NCBI RefSeq assembly: GCF_001673315.1
Contig: NZ_LZLQ01000088.1
Span: 24,042-88,041, forward strand
DNA from: Mycobacterium asiaticum
Lineage (GTDB): Bacteria; Actinomycetota; Actinomycetes; Mycobacteriales; Mycobacteriaceae
Length of the DNA stretch: 64,000 bases
Reading direction: 5' to 3'
In this document: positions 36,483 through 48,014 of the stretch, in pieces
How the letters are laid out: each line of letters opens with the position of its first letter
How positions within the stretch are numbered: position 1 is the stretch's first letter
Notes under the pieces: generated by a model
What the model saw: only the letters and a program-made list of their open reading frames with translations
Told to the model about the DNA's origin: nothing
Database searches by the model: none
Program-made: the position numbers and the translations under genes

Positions 36483-36496
36483 ATTGCGGCCGCAAT
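36483..36496. repeat. 14-bp perfect palindrome between FGE and DUF4436 genes
   Basis: ATTGCGG/CCGCAAT is a perfect inverted repeat without a loop, 25 bp after the FGE stop. It may be a protein-binding site for the downstream gene; it is not a terminator. Confidence 0.35.
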
Positions 36497-36520
36497 GCGC
36501 CGCGGCGTTCGCGGGCAGAT

Positions 36521-37414
36521 TTATCCGGCGCGAGTTGAATCCAGCACGCAGCGGAATCCGATATGGGTGGTAGCAGTGTCCTGGGATTGCGGCGAGCGTG
36601 CCGCGGGCCGGTAGCGATGACAGTATTCCGGCGCGCACAGGTGCGAGCCGCCCTTGAGGGTCTGGCTGATCGACGGGTCGGCCGGCTTGGCCGGAGCACA
36701 GCACGACTTCGGCGGCTGGTCGATTCGGTGGTGGGCACTGAACTCCGTCGTGGTCCATTCCCAGACGTTGCCGATCATGTCGGACAGGCCGAAGCCGTTG
36801 GGCGGAAACGTCCCCACCGGCGAGGTACCGATCCAGCCCAGGGCGCCATCGTTGCGGTAGGGGAACCGCCCCTGCCAGGTATTTGCCATCAGCCGTCCGT
36901 CGGGCTTTTCATCGTCGCCCCACGCGTACCGGTCCGCTACCCCGGCGCGGGCGGCGTACTCCCATTCCGCTTCGGTCGGCAGCCGCCGCCCCACCCATCG
37001 CGCATAGGCTGCCGCGTCGGAATACGCCACTTGCACGACCGGGTGATCGGCCCGGTCGCAGATGTCACTGTCCGGACCGAACGGGTGGCGCCAGCTCGCG
37101 CCCGGCGCCCAGTCCCACCAGCGCCGCCAGTCGCGCAGGTCGACCGGCCCCTGGGTCGGGCGGAACACCATGGCACCGGGACTTAGGTCAGCAGGATTGG
37201 CCCCTGGATACAGGGCAGGGTCGAGGGCCTGCTCGGCCACCGTGACATAACTTGTCGCATCGACGAATTCGGCGAACTGCGCATTGGTCACCGGGTGGCG
37301 TTCGATTGCGAAAGCTGCCACCGTCGCGGTATGGATCGGCGCCTCTTCGGGATAGAAGCTGGTCGACCCCATGCGGAACGATCCCCCAGGCAGCTCCACC
37401 AGCTCGGTCGACAC
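36521..37414 (-). CDS. formylglycine-generating enzyme (sulfatase-activating)
   Basis: The copper-dependent oxidase converts the sulfatase motif Cys to formylglycine. The 297-residue FGE-sulfatase domain has GGSFRMGS at the start, RRLPTEAEWEYAARAG, the WEWT-type IGNVWEWTTTEF, and the two active-site cysteines in GGSHLCAPEYCHRYRPAAR. GTG 37414 is chosen by family length (Rv0712-like). A GTG at 37504, only 11 bp after the atsA stop, would add 30 residues and cannot be excluded. Its substrate is surely the adjacent AtsA. Confidence 0.9.
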   Translation of the reverse strand: MSTELVELPGGSFRMGSTSFYPEEAPIHTATVAAFAIERHPVTNAQFAEFVDATSYVTVAEQALDPALYPGANPADLSPGAMVFRPTQGPVDLRDWRRWWDWAPGASWRHPFGPDSDICDRADHPVVQVAYSDAAAYARWVGRRLPTEAEWEYAARAGVADRYAWGDDEKPDGRLMANTWQGRFPYRNDGALGWIGTSPVGTFPPNGFGLSDMIGNVWEWTTTEFSAHHRIDQPPKSCCAPAKPADPSISQTLKGGSHLCAPEYCHRYRPAARSPQSQDTATTHIGFRCVLDSTRAG

Positions 37415-37515
37415 CGTTTCAGGGTATGTCGACCGCCGACTCCCCGCTGTGGGACTAGCAGCCGGCCGTGCCGGATCGCGATCAGCCGCGGTCGGCCGCG
37501 CCACGGGCCGGCCGG

Positions 37516-39891
37516 TCAGTCGCGCGAAAAGGCAAGCGCGAGATCCTTTTCCACGTCTTCGTAGGGCCGACCCGAAAGGTCCATCGCAACTTGGGCGATG
37601 GTGCCGCCGGTGAACTCGAATGGCGCCACGTATCGGCTGGATACTCCCGAACCGCCGTTGCGCCCAACCGTGATCCCGGCACCGGCCAACCCGAACGTTC
37701 CGGGATGGGTGATGACCTCGGGAAGCATCCCGACCGGGTGCTCGTCGAAGTACAAGGTGACGATGCCTACCGGGGTGTGGCTGTCCGGGACGGTCCCGGT
37801 GCGTTCGTAGCGAACGCCGAGCAGATGGTGGCCCAGGGGGACCGGGCCGTTGGACTGCACCAGCTGCTGGCGTTCACCGAGGAAGTTGTACACGTACTGC
37901 AGGCGCCCGTCCTGGATGAACAGCACGTGCCCGCCATGTGCGCCGCCCTGCTTGAACAACACCCCCTCGGCGCCGGTGGTGTCCAGGGTGACCTCGGCTA
38001 CCACCGCAAACGACCGCCCGCGAATCTCGGCAGCAGCGCCGATCCCGACGTCGGCACAGTCGGGGTAGTAGAGGTAGCTGTCCCGCTCGCCCACCAGATA
38101 GGGCCGCGAGCGCGACAGCGTCTCGAAGATGTTCAGGTCGGCCAGCGGCAGTCCGTTGTACTTGGCTGCCTCGGAAAACCACAACTCTTTGAGTTCCTCG
38201 AGCTTGTCCGGATGCTCAGAAGCCAGGTCATGGCACTGGCTGCGGTCACTCTCGATGTGGAACAACTCCCACCGGTCCTGGTCGAAGTGCGACCAGCCCG
38301 CGGGCGTGGCCGCATGCACAGTGTTGGCGAACCATCCCTGGTGCCAGATCCCACGGGTACCCAGCATGGTGTAGAACTGCGTGGCCTTTCCGGTGTCGGC
38401 GGACGGATCTTCAAGCGCCGCTTTGAAACTCACACCGTCCAAGGGTTTCTGCACAATGCCTTTGACGGTGTCCGGCGGGGTCATGCCGAGCAGGTCGTAG
38501 ACGGTCGGGGTGATGTCGCTGACGTTGACGTAGTTGTCCCGAACCTCACCGTGCGCGGCAATTCCGTTGGGCCAGGAGATGATCGCGGAGTCGGCGATAC
38601 CGCCCTCGTGAGATGCGTAGCGCTTGAACAATTTATAGGGGGTGTTGAAGGCCATCGCCCACCCGATTGGGTAGTGGTTGTAGGTTTGCGGCCCGCCTAG
38701 GTGGTCGAACAGTCGCATGCTCTCTTCGACGGTGTCGATGTAGCCGTTGAAGAATTTGCCTTCGTTGACCGACCCGTTCGGGCCGCCCTCGCCGCTGGCA
38801 CCGTTGTCGGAGATGACCACAATGATGGTGTTGTCCAGCTGGCCGGATTCCTCCAGATAATCCAGGATGCGACCGATCTGGGCATCGGTGTAGCTCAGGA
38901 AGCCGGCGAACACCTCGGCCATCCGGCTGAACAACCGCTTCTCTTCGTCACTGAGTCCGTCCCACGGCCGCACCGTGTCCTGCAGCGGCCACGGCTCCCC
39001 CTGTGGCCCCTTGACGTCGAGGTAAGGGTTGACCGGAGACAATTCGGTGTCCGGGGGAACGATCCCCATCGCCTTTTGCTTCTCCAGGGTGATCTCGCGG
39101 TACTTCTCATAGCCCATGTCGAAAACACCGTCGTACTTGTCGGCCCATTCGGAGAACACGTGATGCGGAGCGTGGCCGGCCCCGGGGCAGACGTAGCTGA
39201 ACCACGGCTTGTCCGGCGCGATCACCTTGGCATCGCGGATGAACTGAATTGTTCTGTCCGCCAGGTCTTTCGACAGATGATAATCGTCCTCGGGGGTACC
39301 CGGCGGGTTTACCGGGTGATTGTCGTACATCAGGTCGGGATACCACTGGTCGGTCTCACCGCCCATGAAACCGTAGAAGCGTTCAAAGCCCCGCGAGGTA
39401 GGCCAATGCCGTTTGGTCGCAGCCATACTCGACTCTTCGAGCGGGGTCAGATGCCACTTACCGACGCAGTAGGTGTTGTAGCCGTGTTCGTTCAGCACTT
39501 CCGAGAGCAGAGCGGTATCGGCCGGGATACGGCCGTTGCAGTTGGGGAACCCGTCGGTGAACTCTTCGATGGTCGCCATGCCGACTGTGGTCGCGTTGCG
39601 GCCGGTCAGCAACGACGCCCGCGTCGGCGAGCACAACGCCGTGGTGTGGAACTGCGTCAGCCGCACCCCGCGTTCGGCGATCCTGCTCATCGCGGGCATC
39701 TCGACCAGACCACCGAAGCAGTCCCACGTCGCGATGCCGGTGTCATCCCACACCAGATAGAGAACGTTCGGCGCATTCGCCGGTGCGGTGGGCGCCGCAT
39801 AAGGACCCCAATCCGGCTTCGAATCACGGATGTCTAGCTCGATCTCGCCCCGAAACTGACCCGATTCTTCCGACCCCGACTGCCCCGTCAT
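37516..39891 (-). CDS. atsA: arylsulfatase AtsA
   Basis: The 791-residue type I sulfatase hydrolyses aryl or other sulfate esters. The N-terminal alkaline-phosphatase-fold domain has the metal Asp pair in LVWDDTG and the formylglycine motif C-x-P-x-R in TTALCSPTRASLLTGRN. VGKWHLTP and VVISDNGASGEGG supply the remaining active-site residues. A C-terminal region of about 200 residues is beta-rich. No signal peptide is seen. FGE, its activating enzyme, follows on the same strand. Confidence 0.95.
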   Translation of the reverse strand: MTGQSGSEESGQFRGEIELDIRDSKPDWGPYAAPTAPANAPNVLYLVWDDTGIATWDCFGGLVEMPAMSRIAERGVRLTQFHTTALCSPTRASLLTGRNATTVGMATIEEFTDGFPNCNGRIPADTALLSEVLNEHGYNTYCVGKWHLTPLEESSMAATKRHWPTSRGFERFYGFMGGETDQWYPDLMYDNHPVNPPGTPEDDYHLSKDLADRTIQFIRDAKVIAPDKPWFSYVCPGAGHAPHHVFSEWADKYDGVFDMGYEKYREITLEKQKAMGIVPPDTELSPVNPYLDVKGPQGEPWPLQDTVRPWDGLSDEEKRLFSRMAEVFAGFLSYTDAQIGRILDYLEESGQLDNTIIVVISDNGASGEGGPNGSVNEGKFFNGYIDTVEESMRLFDHLGGPQTYNHYPIGWAMAFNTPYKLFKRYASHEGGIADSAIISWPNGIAAHGEVRDNYVNVSDITPTVYDLLGMTPPDTVKGIVQKPLDGVSFKAALEDPSADTGKATQFYTMLGTRGIWHQGWFANTVHAATPAGWSHFDQDRWELFHIESDRSQCHDLASEHPDKLEELKELWFSEAAKYNGLPLADLNIFETLSRSRPYLVGERDSYLYYPDCADVGIGAAAEIRGRSFAVVAEVTLDTTGAEGVLFKQGGAHGGHVLFIQDGRLQYVYNFLGERQQLVQSNGPVPLGHHLLGVRYERTGTVPDSHTPVGIVTLYFDEHPVGMLPEVITHPGTFGLAGAGITVGRNGGSGVSSRYVAPFEFTGGTIAQVAMDLSGRPYEDVEKDLALAFSRD

Positions 39892-40032
39892 ATGCCGCCA
39901 GCCTCACCTAGAAATGGACGATCCGATTGTCCGTGCACATTACCCGCGCCGGATAGTAATCAGCTGAGATTTGGCGGTGGCGCCGGCTTGCCGCCGCCGC
40001 AGCACCGCCGGGCCGCGCCCTGTGGCCCCTGC

Positions 40033-41352
40033 TCAGCGTGAGATCGGCGTGTAATGCGATGAGTCGCTGGTGAATTCGGGCTTTCCATAGGTCGCAAGCC
40101 GCAGCTTGAGGAGCCGGATGACATATCGGTCGGCGAGACCTCGAAGTGCTGGGATGTTGCTGATCCGGTTGACGGCAATGAAGCGCCCGGCGATGAACGG
40201 CCCGGTCAGGGCGATACGGACACGATCGGCCAACCCGATCGAAACACCCATGGCCGAGGCGACGCCGCGGTCACCATTGCAGAACGCCCGCACAAAGGTT
40301 TCCTTGCTGTAGCTCTTCTCGACAGCCTCTGCGGCGCGGTCGAACCACGTGGTTGCCGGACGCAGGTAGGCATTCATCGTAGAGTCGACGAGTTCGCGGC
40401 ATTCAGAGTCGAACCCATCCCGCAGCAGAGCCGCGCGAGCATGCATGACGTGCACGGTGTCGGCGGGCGTGGTCGGCAGCAGTTCCTCGGGGAGGCCGAG
40501 CAAAAAGCAGCGGTACCGCCCGAATTCGACCAGAGCACGTTCCTGCTCGTTGAACTCAGCTCGCCCCTGCCGCAGCACCTGCTGGGACGTCAGATACTGG
40601 CCGATCATGCCGGCCGGCATCTGGTCGACCTGTGGGACCGGCACGCCGTAGACATCGACATCCCACTTCTCGGACTTCTTCAGCGCGTTGTAGCGGACCA
40701 TCGAGTGCATCAACCGGACCATCGCGGCGGCTTCGAACCCCGGCCCATATCGCTGCAACGCGCCGGGCAGGGTGGTGACGGCGAAGAAACTGGCCGTCTC
40801 GTTGACCCGGCGCGCGGCACGGCGGCCAGAGAGCGCACCGGTCAGGCCCATCGGCAATGCGGCGTAGGTATTGGTGAAAGTGGCAATGAAAGCCCCGCGG
40901 GTGATGAAGTGGGCCAGCAAGGCGGCCGCAGTGCGCGCCTGGCGTGCGCCTTCTTCGATCAGATCGAAGTCGATCCAATCCGGCTTGGCTTCCATCGCGG
41001 CGATGAACGACGCCAGTTCGTCCGGTGCATCGGGTACCGCGTCAACGCCCTCCCGGCAGGCCGTCTTGAGCATGTCGATCAGCTCGGAGACGCTATACCT
41101 GCTCATCAGGGCGGCATAGGGGTCTGCCACCACGTCGCCGAGCATGGTGGCTGTCTCCATCAACTCCAAGACGCGGTCGTCCTCGAGGATTTGCGCACGA
41201 TCGGCGGCCCATCCCGGCAGAGACGACTTGTCACCGGGCAGCTTGGTCAACCGGTACGGCCGCTCGTCGAAGTTGATGTCGCCGTACAGATCCGGCTGCA
41301 ACCGCCGTTGGCTTGCGACGCGCTGGGCGAGTTCCGGGTAGTACGTGACCAT
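40033..41352 (-). CDS. MpaB / rubber-oxygenase-like (DUF2236) protein
   Basis: The 439-residue helical protein matches the DUF2236 group, which includes latex-clearing and MpaB oxygenases. It has RGAFIATFTNTYAALPMG, the family RLMHSMVRYNAL segment with a candidate heme-ligand His, and a long C-terminal helical part. These heme proteins cleave or oxidise hydrophobic chains; the mycobacterial substrate is unknown. GAAAGG precedes the ATG at 41352. It is divergent from a TetR gene with a large palindrome between them. It is not at this site in M. tuberculosis as I remember it. Confidence 0.78.
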   Translation of the reverse strand: MVTYYPELAQRVASQRRLQPDLYGDINFDERPYRLTKLPGDKSSLPGWAADRAQILEDDRVLELMETATMLGDVVADPYAALMSRYSVSELIDMLKTACREGVDAVPDAPDELASFIAAMEAKPDWIDFDLIEEGARQARTAAALLAHFITRGAFIATFTNTYAALPMGLTGALSGRRAARRVNETASFFAVTTLPGALQRYGPGFEAAAMVRLMHSMVRYNALKKSEKWDVDVYGVPVPQVDQMPAGMIGQYLTSQQVLRQGRAEFNEQERALVEFGRYRCFLLGLPEELLPTTPADTVHVMHARAALLRDGFDSECRELVDSTMNAYLRPATTWFDRAAEAVEKSYSKETFVRAFCNGDRGVASAMGVSIGLADRVRIALTGPFIAGRFIAVNRISNIPALRGLADRYVIRLLKLRLATYGKPEFTSDSSHYTPISR

Positions 41353-41364
41353 GCCGACCTTTCG

Positions 41365-41407
41365 ATAACTAACAAGTTGTGAGTAATACTCACAAAGTGT
41401 TAGTTAT
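41365..41407. promoter_or_regulatory. 43-bp palindromic operator between the MpaB-like and TetR genes
   Basis: Outer arms ATAACTAACA (41365-41374) and TGTTAGTTAT (41398-41407) flank inner arms GTGAGTA (41379-41385) and TACTCAC (41387-41393), all centred on 41386, with 4-nt non-matching joints. The region is AT-rich and lies 12 bp from the MpaB-like start. It fits an operator for the divergent TetR protein controlling both genes. Confidence 0.75.
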
Positions 41408-41420
41408 GCTGTCAAGCGTG

Positions 41421-42050
41421 ATGCGAGTGGCCAGCGATGTCCCGAGACGACGGATGACCGCGGAGCGGCGGCGCGAGCAGATTCTGGATGTCACCCACGC
41501 CATCGTCGACGCTGAGGGATTCCACGCGGCGACGCCGATCCGCATCGCGCAGCAGGCCGGCATCAACCGATCGCTGATCTACCAGTTATTCGGTGATCCC
41601 GCACAGCTTTTCGTCGCCCTGGTCGACCGGGAAGCGGGACGGGCCGGCGAACAGTTCATCGAGGCGGTCAGTGGGCTCGGCGAGCCCAGCCAGCACAACC
41701 AACCATTGGTGCGCGCGTTCGAGGGAGTCCTCGCCGCCGTCGACGCCCACACCGCGACGTGGCGGCTGTTCCTGTTCCCACCCCAGGGCGCACCGCCGGT
41801 GTTGCATGAACGGCTCGCTCAGTCGCAGACAGTGGTGCGGGAGTTCTTGCAAGGCGAACTGCTGCGCCTGGATCCTGGATTGCCAGACCCCGAATTCTCC
41901 GCCCGGATCCTCTACGCAGCGGGTCGAGAACTGCTTCAGCTGCGCCTCAGTGACCCGGTCACCGCGACAACCGAACGGCTCCGCACCTTCGTGCAGGGCC
42001 TACGCGACTGGCGTGATGTGGGGGTACCAAGCGTTCGCGATCGGACGTAA
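41421..42050 (+). CDS. TetR-family transcriptional regulator
   Basis: At 209 residues, the HTH spans RREQILDVTHAIVDAEGF to RIAQQAGINRSLIYQLFGD, followed by a helical ligand-binding domain. The open frame begins at a GTG inside the palindrome (41379), so I prefer ATG 41421, with ATG 41406 as alternative; none has a strong ribosome-binding site. It probably represses itself and the divergent MpaB-like gene. Confidence 0.83.
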   Translation: MRVASDVPRRRMTAERRREQILDVTHAIVDAEGFHAATPIRIAQQAGINRSLIYQLFGDPAQLFVALVDREAGRAGEQFIEAVSGLGEPSQHNQPLVRAFEGVLAAVDAHTATWRLFLFPPQGAPPVLHERLAQSQTVVREFLQGELLRLDPGLPDPEFSARILYAAGRELLQLRLSDPVTATTERLRTFVQGLRDWRDVGVPSVRDRT

Positions 42051-42081
42051 AAAACCCCCGACCTCGGTCCGAAATCGGGGG
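42051..42081 (-). terminator. intrinsic terminator of the S10 operon
   Basis: On the minus strand a CCCCCGA/TCGGGGG stem (42081-42075 with 42061-42055, 13-nt loop) is followed by a run of T (the A tract at about 42049-42054). It lies about 65 bp after the rpsQ stop and at the end of the convergent TetR gene. Confidence 0.75.
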
Positions 42082-42144
42082 CTTTCGCAGCTGCTCGCGG
42101 CCTCCCTCGGCCTTACTCGGGCCTGTGCCGCTTCTGCCTGGCTT

Positions 42145-42519
42145 TTACTTGGCCTTCTCTAGGATCTCCACCAGTCGCCAGCGCTTGGTCGCCGACAGCG
42201 GACGCGTCTCCATCAGCGAGACGCGGTCGCCGATGCCGGCGGCGCTGTTCTCGTCGTGAGCCTTGACCTTCTTGGTGGTACGAATGATCTTGCCGTACAG
42301 CGGGTGCCTCATACGGTCTTCCAACTCGACCACGATGGTCTTCTGCATCTTGTCGCTCACCACGTAGCCGATGCGCGTCTTACGACGGCCGCGCGGCTTC
42401 GGAGCGGCCGGAGTGTGCTTGGGGCCCTTCTCTTTCGAGCCGGCGTCCTTCGCGGCGGCGGCCTTCGGAGCGGCTTTGGTCGCGGCCTTGGCCGGTGCCT
42501 TCTTCGCTTCTGCCATCAC
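42145..42519 (-). CDS. rpsQ: 30S ribosomal protein S17
   Basis: At 124 residues, the core is [19 protein letters not shown] and [19 protein letters not shown]. The first 45 residues are an Ala/Lys-rich extension usual in mycobacteria. The start overlaps the rpmC stop by 4 bp. It is the last gene of the S10 operon. Confidence 0.96.
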   Translation of the reverse strand: MMAEAKKAPAKAATKAAPKAAAAKDAGSKEKGPKHTPAAPKPRGRRKTRIGYVVSDKMQKTIVVELEDRMRHPLYGKIIRTTKKVKAHDENSAAGIGDRVSLMETRPLSATKRWRLVEILEKAK

Positions 42520-42758
42520 GATTCCTTCTCGTCGGACCCATCGGGGCCGGAAGCCAGACCCAGTTCGCGTTCGCGCAACACCGTGTAGACGCGCGCGATT
42601 TCCTGACGCACCACGCGGAGCCGACGGTTGTTGGTGAGCTGGCCGGTGGCCATCTGGAAGCGCAGATTGAACAGCTCTTCCTTGGACTCGCGTACGCGAT
42701 CCTGCAGCTCCTCGTCGGTGAGCTCACGCAGTTCGCCAGGGGAAATTCCCACTGCCAT
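42516..42758 (-). CDS. rpmC: 50S ribosomal protein L29
   Basis: The 80-residue L29 contains [27 protein letters not shown] and [14 protein letters not shown]. The ATG at 42758 overlaps the rplP stop (TGATG). The open frame upstream is non-coding overlap with rplP. Confidence 0.96.
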   Translation of the reverse strand: MAVGISPGELRELTDEELQDRVRESKEELFNLRFQMATGQLTNNRRLRVVRQEIARVYTVLRERELGLASGPDGSDEKES

Positions 42759-43174
42759 CAGAACTGCTCCTCTCGGGTAACAATGCGTGCCTTGATCGGC
42801 AACTTGTGGATCGCTCGGGTGAGCGCCGCCCGCGCGATCTGCTCGTTCGGGTAGCTCAACTCGAACAGCACCCGTCCCGGCTTGACGTTGACGACCCACC
42901 ACTCGGGTGAACCCTTACCCGAACCCATGCGGGTCTCGGCGGGCTTCTTGGTCAACGGGCGGTCCGGGAAGATGTTGATCCAGACCTTGCCACCACGCTT
43001 GATGTGCCGGTTGATGGCGATACGAGCGGACTCGATCTGCCGGTTGGTGACGTAAGCGTGCTCCAACGCCTGGATCCCGTAGTCGCCGAAGTTCACCGAC
43101 GTGCCGCCACTGGCGATGCCGCGCTGGCGCGGGTGGTGCTGCTTGCGGTGCTTAACTTTGCGGGGAATCAACAT
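42758..43174 (-). CDS. rplP: 50S ribosomal protein L16
   Basis: The 138-residue L16 contains [38 protein letters not shown] and [11 protein letters not shown]. It lines the A site of the peptidyl-transferase region. It lies 3 bp after rpsC. Confidence 0.97.
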   Translation of the reverse strand: MLIPRKVKHRKQHHPRQRGIASGGTSVNFGDYGIQALEHAYVTNRQIESARIAINRHIKRGGKVWINIFPDRPLTKKPAETRMGSGKGSPEWWVVNVKPGRVLFELSYPNEQIARAALTRAIHKLPIKARIVTREEQF

Positions 43175-43177
43175 GAT

Positions 43178-44600
<1,423 letters not shown>

Positions 44601-44604
<4 letters not shown>

Positions 44605-44882
44605 CGCCGCTTGCTCTTTCGGTCGTCCTTGATGTGCCCCTTGAAGGTGCGGGTCGGCGCGAATTCACCGAGCTTGTGCCCGACCATCGATTCGGTGACG
44701 AACACCGGGACGTGCTTGCGGCCGTCGTGCACCGCGAAGGTGTGCCCGATGAAGTCGGGAATGATGGTCGAACGCCGCGACCAGGTCTTGATGACCTGCT
44801 TGGTGTTCTTCTCGTTCTGCACGTCGACCTTCTTGAGCAGATGGTCGTCGACGAACGGGCCCTTCTTGAGGCTGCGTGGCAT
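44601..44882 (-). CDS. rpsS: 30S ribosomal protein S19
   Basis: The 93-residue S19 contains [38 protein letters not shown] and [14 protein letters not shown]. It lies 19 bp after rplB. Confidence 0.97.
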
Positions 44883-44901
44883 AGTTCGCTACTCCCCTGT
44901 C

Positions 44902-45744
44902 CTAACGCCCGTGCTTCTTGCCGGTGCGCCGGCGTCGGACGATGAGCTTGTTGCTGGCTTTGTTCGGGTTGCGGGTGCGGCCCTCGGGCTTACCCCACGG
45001 GCTGACCGGGTGACGACCACCGGAGGTCTTACCCTCACCACCACCGTGCGGGTGGTCGACGGGGTTCATCACCACACCACGGACGGACGGGCGCTTGCCC
45101 TTCCACCGCATCCGGCCGGCCTTGCCCCAGTTGATGTTCGCCTGCTCGGCGTTGCCCACCTCGCCGACCGTCGCGCGGCAGCGGACATCGACGCGGCGGA
45201 TCTCACCGCTGGGCATACGCAGCGAGGCGTAGGTGGCTTCCTTACCGAGCAACTGAATGCTGGACCCGGCGGACCGGGCGAGCTTTGCGCCACCCCCGGG
45301 CCGCAGCTCCACGGCATGCACCAGGGTGCCGGCCGGGATGTTGCGCAGCGGCAGGTTGTTGCCTGGCTTGATGTCGGCGTTGGCGCCCGACTCGACGATG
45401 TCGCCCTGCGAAAGTCCGTTCGGCGCAATGATGTAACGCTTCTCGCCGTCCAGGAAATGCAGGAGCGCGATCCGTGCGGTGCGGTTCGGGTCGTACTCGA
45501 TGTGGGCGACCTTGGCGTTGACGCCGTCCTTGTCGTTGCGACGGAAGTCGATCACCCGGTAGGCACGCTTGTGGCCACCGCCCTTGTGCCGGGTGGTGAT
45601 CCGGCCGTGCGCATTACGCCCGCCACGACCGTGCAGCGGACGAACCAGCGATTTCTCCGGCGTCGTCCGGGTGATCTCGGCGAAGTCGGACACGCTGGCA
45701 CCGCGGCGACCCGGTGTCGTCGGCTTGTACTTGCGAATTGCCAT
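44902..45744 (-). CDS. rplB: 50S ribosomal protein L2
   Basis: The 280-residue L2 contains [38 protein letters not shown] and the conserved [20 protein letters not shown] near the peptidyl-transferase centre. Gap of 30 bp from rplW. Confidence 0.98.
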   Translation of the reverse strand: MAIRKYKPTTPGRRGASVSDFAEITRTTPEKSLVRPLHGRGGRNAHGRITTRHKGGGHKRAYRVIDFRRNDKDGVNAKVAHIEYDPNRTARIALLHFLDGEKRYIIAPNGLSQGDIVESGANADIKPGNNLPLRNIPAGTLVHAVELRPGGGAKLARSAGSSIQLLGKEATYASLRMPSGEIRRVDVRCRATVGEVGNAEQANINWGKAGRMRWKGKRPSVRGVVMNPVDHPHGGGEGKTSGGRHPVSPWGKPEGRTRNPNKASNKLIVRRRRTGKKHGR

Positions 45745-45774
45745 GTCTAATCAGATCTCTCTCTCGCGCGCGGC

Positions 45775-46077
45775 CTAGGCCGGTGCTCCGAACAGGTCGA
45801 TCGGCTTGCTTCCCGGGACCAGGGTTACGATCGCGCGCTTGGTGCTCTTGCGCGTGCCGTATCCGGACCGGGTGCGCTTGCGCTTGCCCTGCCGATTCGC
45901 GGTGTTCACCGAGGCGACCTTGACGGAGAAGATCTTCTCGATGGCGATCTTGATCTGCGTCTTGTTCGAGTCGGGGTGCACCACGAAGGTGTACACGTTG
46001 TTGTCGAGCAGCCCGTAGGACTTTTCGGAGATGACCGGCGCCAGGATGATGTCCCGGGGGTCTGCGATGGTTGCCAT
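45775..46077 (-). CDS. rplW: 50S ribosomal protein L23
   Basis: The 100-residue L23 contains [37 protein letters not shown] and [20 protein letters not shown]. It sits at the tunnel exit, where trigger factor and SRP dock. The start shares one base with the rplD stop. Confidence 0.97.
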   Translation of the reverse strand: MATIADPRDIILAPVISEKSYGLLDNNVYTFVVHPDSNKTQIKIAIEKIFSVKVASVNTANRQGKRKRTRSGYGTRKSTKRAIVTLVPGSKPIDLFGAPA

Positions 46078-46742
46078 CAGGCCGAAACCTCCTCGGAAGA
46101 TGCGGTGTTGGCAGTGTTGGCCGATATGTAGGCGTTGAGTGCCTCCACGCTGAACACCACGTCGTCGGCGCGCAACACGTCGTAGGTGTTGAGTTGGTCC
46201 GGCGACAGGGTGTGCACACCGGGCAGGTTGCGCACACTCTTGACGCCCGCCTCGTCGCTGCGCCCGATGACCACCAGCACCTGCTTGCGGTCGGTCAGGG
46301 TGGACAGAAACGCCTTGGCGCTCTTGGTCGACGGAGTTTGACCCTCGACGAACTCGGTAACCGCGTGGATGCGTCCGTTGCGCGCCCGGTCAGACAACGC
46401 GCCGCGCAACGCGGCGGCAATCATCTTCTTGGGTGTGCGCTGGCTGTAGTCCCGCGGCTGCGGGCCGTGCACGACGCCACCACCGGTGAATTGCGGGGCG
46501 CGCGTCGAACCCTGACGGGCCCGGCCGGTTCCCTTCTGGCGGTAGGGCTTACGGCCACCACCACTGACGTCGCCGCGCGTCTTGGTCGAGTGCGTGCCCT
46601 GGCGGGCCGCCGCGCGCTGCGCGGTCACCACCTGGTGCATCAGCGCAATGTTGGCCGGTGCGTCGAACAATTCGGCCGGCAGCTCGATCGAGCCGTCGAC
46701 TTTGCCCGCCGGCGTCTTGACTTCAATTTGCAGGGCAGCCAT
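46077..46742 (-). CDS. rplD: 50S ribosomal protein L4
   Basis: The 221-residue L4 contains [37 protein letters not shown] and the C-terminal globular fold. In many bacteria L4 represses the S10 operon through its mRNA leader, relevant to the long leader before rpsJ. The start shares one base with the rplC stop. Confidence 0.97.
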   Translation of the reverse strand: MAALQIEVKTPAGKVDGSIELPAELFDAPANIALMHQVVTAQRAAARQGTHSTKTRGDVSGGGRKPYRQKGTGRARQGSTRAPQFTGGGVVHGPQPRDYSQRTPKKMIAAALRGALSDRARNGRIHAVTEFVEGQTPSTKSAKAFLSTLTDRKQVLVVIGRSDEAGVKSVRNLPGVHTLSPDQLNTYDVLRADDVVFSVEALNAYISANTANTASSEEVSA

Positions 46743-47395
46743 TACTTTTCACCTCGTTTGATCGCACTGCGGACCACGACGAGTCCACCGGTGCGGCCGG
46801 GGACCGCGCCTTTGATCAGCAGCACGCCGTTCTCGGCATCGACCTTGTGCACCACCAGGTTCTGCACGGTGACGCGATCGTTGCCCATCCGGCCGGACAT
46901 CCGGGTGCCCTTGAACACGCGGGCCGGCGTCGCACACCCGCCGATGGAACCCGGACGCCGGTGCACCGCCTGGGCGCCGTGGCTGGCGCCCTGCCCGCGG
47001 AAGCCGTGCCGCTTCATGGTGCCGGCGAAGCCCTTGCCCTTGGAGGTACCGGTCACGTCGACGTAGGCGCCGTCGGCGAAGATCTCCGCCGTCAGCTCCT
47101 GCCCAACCTCGTACTCGGCCGCCGCCGCCGCGTCGTCCAGCCGCAACTCGGCCAGATGACGGCGCGGGTTGACGCCCGCAGCCGCGAATTGGCCGGTGAC
47201 CGGCTTGTTGACCTTGCGGGGGCTGATCTCGCCGTAAGCCACCTGCACGGCGCTGTAACCGTCACGCTCGGGGGTCCGAACGCGGGTCACCACGTTCGGC
47301 CCAGCCTTGACGACCGTCACCGGCACGATTCGGTTGTTCTCGTCGAACACCTGCGTCATGCCCAGCTTGGTGCCCAGAATGCCTTTTCTCGCCAT
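46742..47395 (-). CDS. rplC: 50S ribosomal protein L3
   Basis: The 217-residue L3 contains [38 protein letters not shown] and the loop [18 protein letters not shown] approaching the peptidyl-transferase centre. It lies 14 bp after rpsJ. Confidence 0.97.
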   Translation of the reverse strand: MARKGILGTKLGMTQVFDENNRIVPVTVVKAGPNVVTRVRTPERDGYSAVQVAYGEISPRKVNKPVTGQFAAAGVNPRRHLAELRLDDAAAAAEYEVGQELTAEIFADGAYVDVTGTSKGKGFAGTMKRHGFRGQGASHGAQAVHRRPGSIGGCATPARVFKGTRMSGRMGNDRVTVQNLVVHKVDAENGVLLIKGAVPGRTGGLVVVRSAIKRGEK

Positions 47396-47409
47396 TGCTC
47401 GCCGATTCC

Positions 47410-47715
47410 CTACTGGATGTTGACGTCGACACTGGCCGGGAGATCGATGCGCATGAGAGCGTCAACGGTCTTCGGCGTTGGGTCGAGGATGTCGATCAGC
47501 CGCTTATGAGTACGCATCTCGAAGTGCTCCCGCGAGTCCTTGTACTTATGCGGAGAGCGGATGACGCAGTACACATTCTTTTCGGTCGGCAGCGGCACCG
47601 GCCCCACGACACTGGCTCCGGTACGTACGACGGTCTCGACGATCTTGCGCGCCGACGCGTCAATAGCCTCATGGTCGTAGGCCTTAAGCCTGATGCGGAT
47701 CTTTTGTCCCGCCAC
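47410..47715 (-). CDS. rpsJ: 30S ribosomal protein S10
   Basis: The 101-residue S10 contains [33 protein letters not shown] and [23 protein letters not shown] 47715 with GGGGA upstream is the start known for mycobacteria. It is the first gene of the S10 operon. S10 (NusE) also takes part in transcription antitermination. Confidence 0.97.
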   Translation of the reverse strand: MAGQKIRIRLKAYDHEAIDASARKIVETVVRTGASVVGPVPLPTEKNVYCVIRSPHKYKDSREHFEMRTHKRLIDILDPTPKTVDALMRIDLPASVDVNIQ

Positions 47716-48014
47716 GCTTCCCCTACCTCTTCTCACACTTGAGCCCGTGTCCGGACTGCAGCCGTTTTTCGACCTCAGTGCCCTCCGGCGCGCGGACCGG
47801 CCGCCCTGTCGAGGGCCGGTCTAGCGTTGCGCCGGATACTGCGCCGCTGTTTACCTGTCGTGGTTCAACCGCTCCCCGCGCTCGGGTGTGTCACCCGCAC
47901 GCAGCCTTAAAGGCGATCTAAATAGTCGCGCTCCAAGGATGGGACCGGACGCGCCCCGGTGGGCGCTGGTCGTATGCCCGGCCAGACCTGAACCTGGCGC
48001 AAGGCAACCTGAAC
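47716..48014 (-). ncRNA. candidate long structured 5' leader of the S10 operon
   Basis: The 463-bp gap 47716-48178 holds no gene. If transcription starts at the promoter at 48015-48043 the rpsJ mRNA has a leader of nearly 300 nt. It contains a perfect 8-bp stem GACCGGCC/GGCCGGTC (47795-47802 with 47814-47821) and a CGGGTG-TGT-CACCCG hairpin (47883-47897). L4-type autoregulation is possible but no known leader motif was recognised. Confidence 0.4.

Noticed and set aside
41379..41420. GTG start inside the palindrome for the TetR gene at 41421
   Set aside because: Translation would begin within the operator, the added residues do not belong to a TetR N-terminus, and later starts give a normal length.
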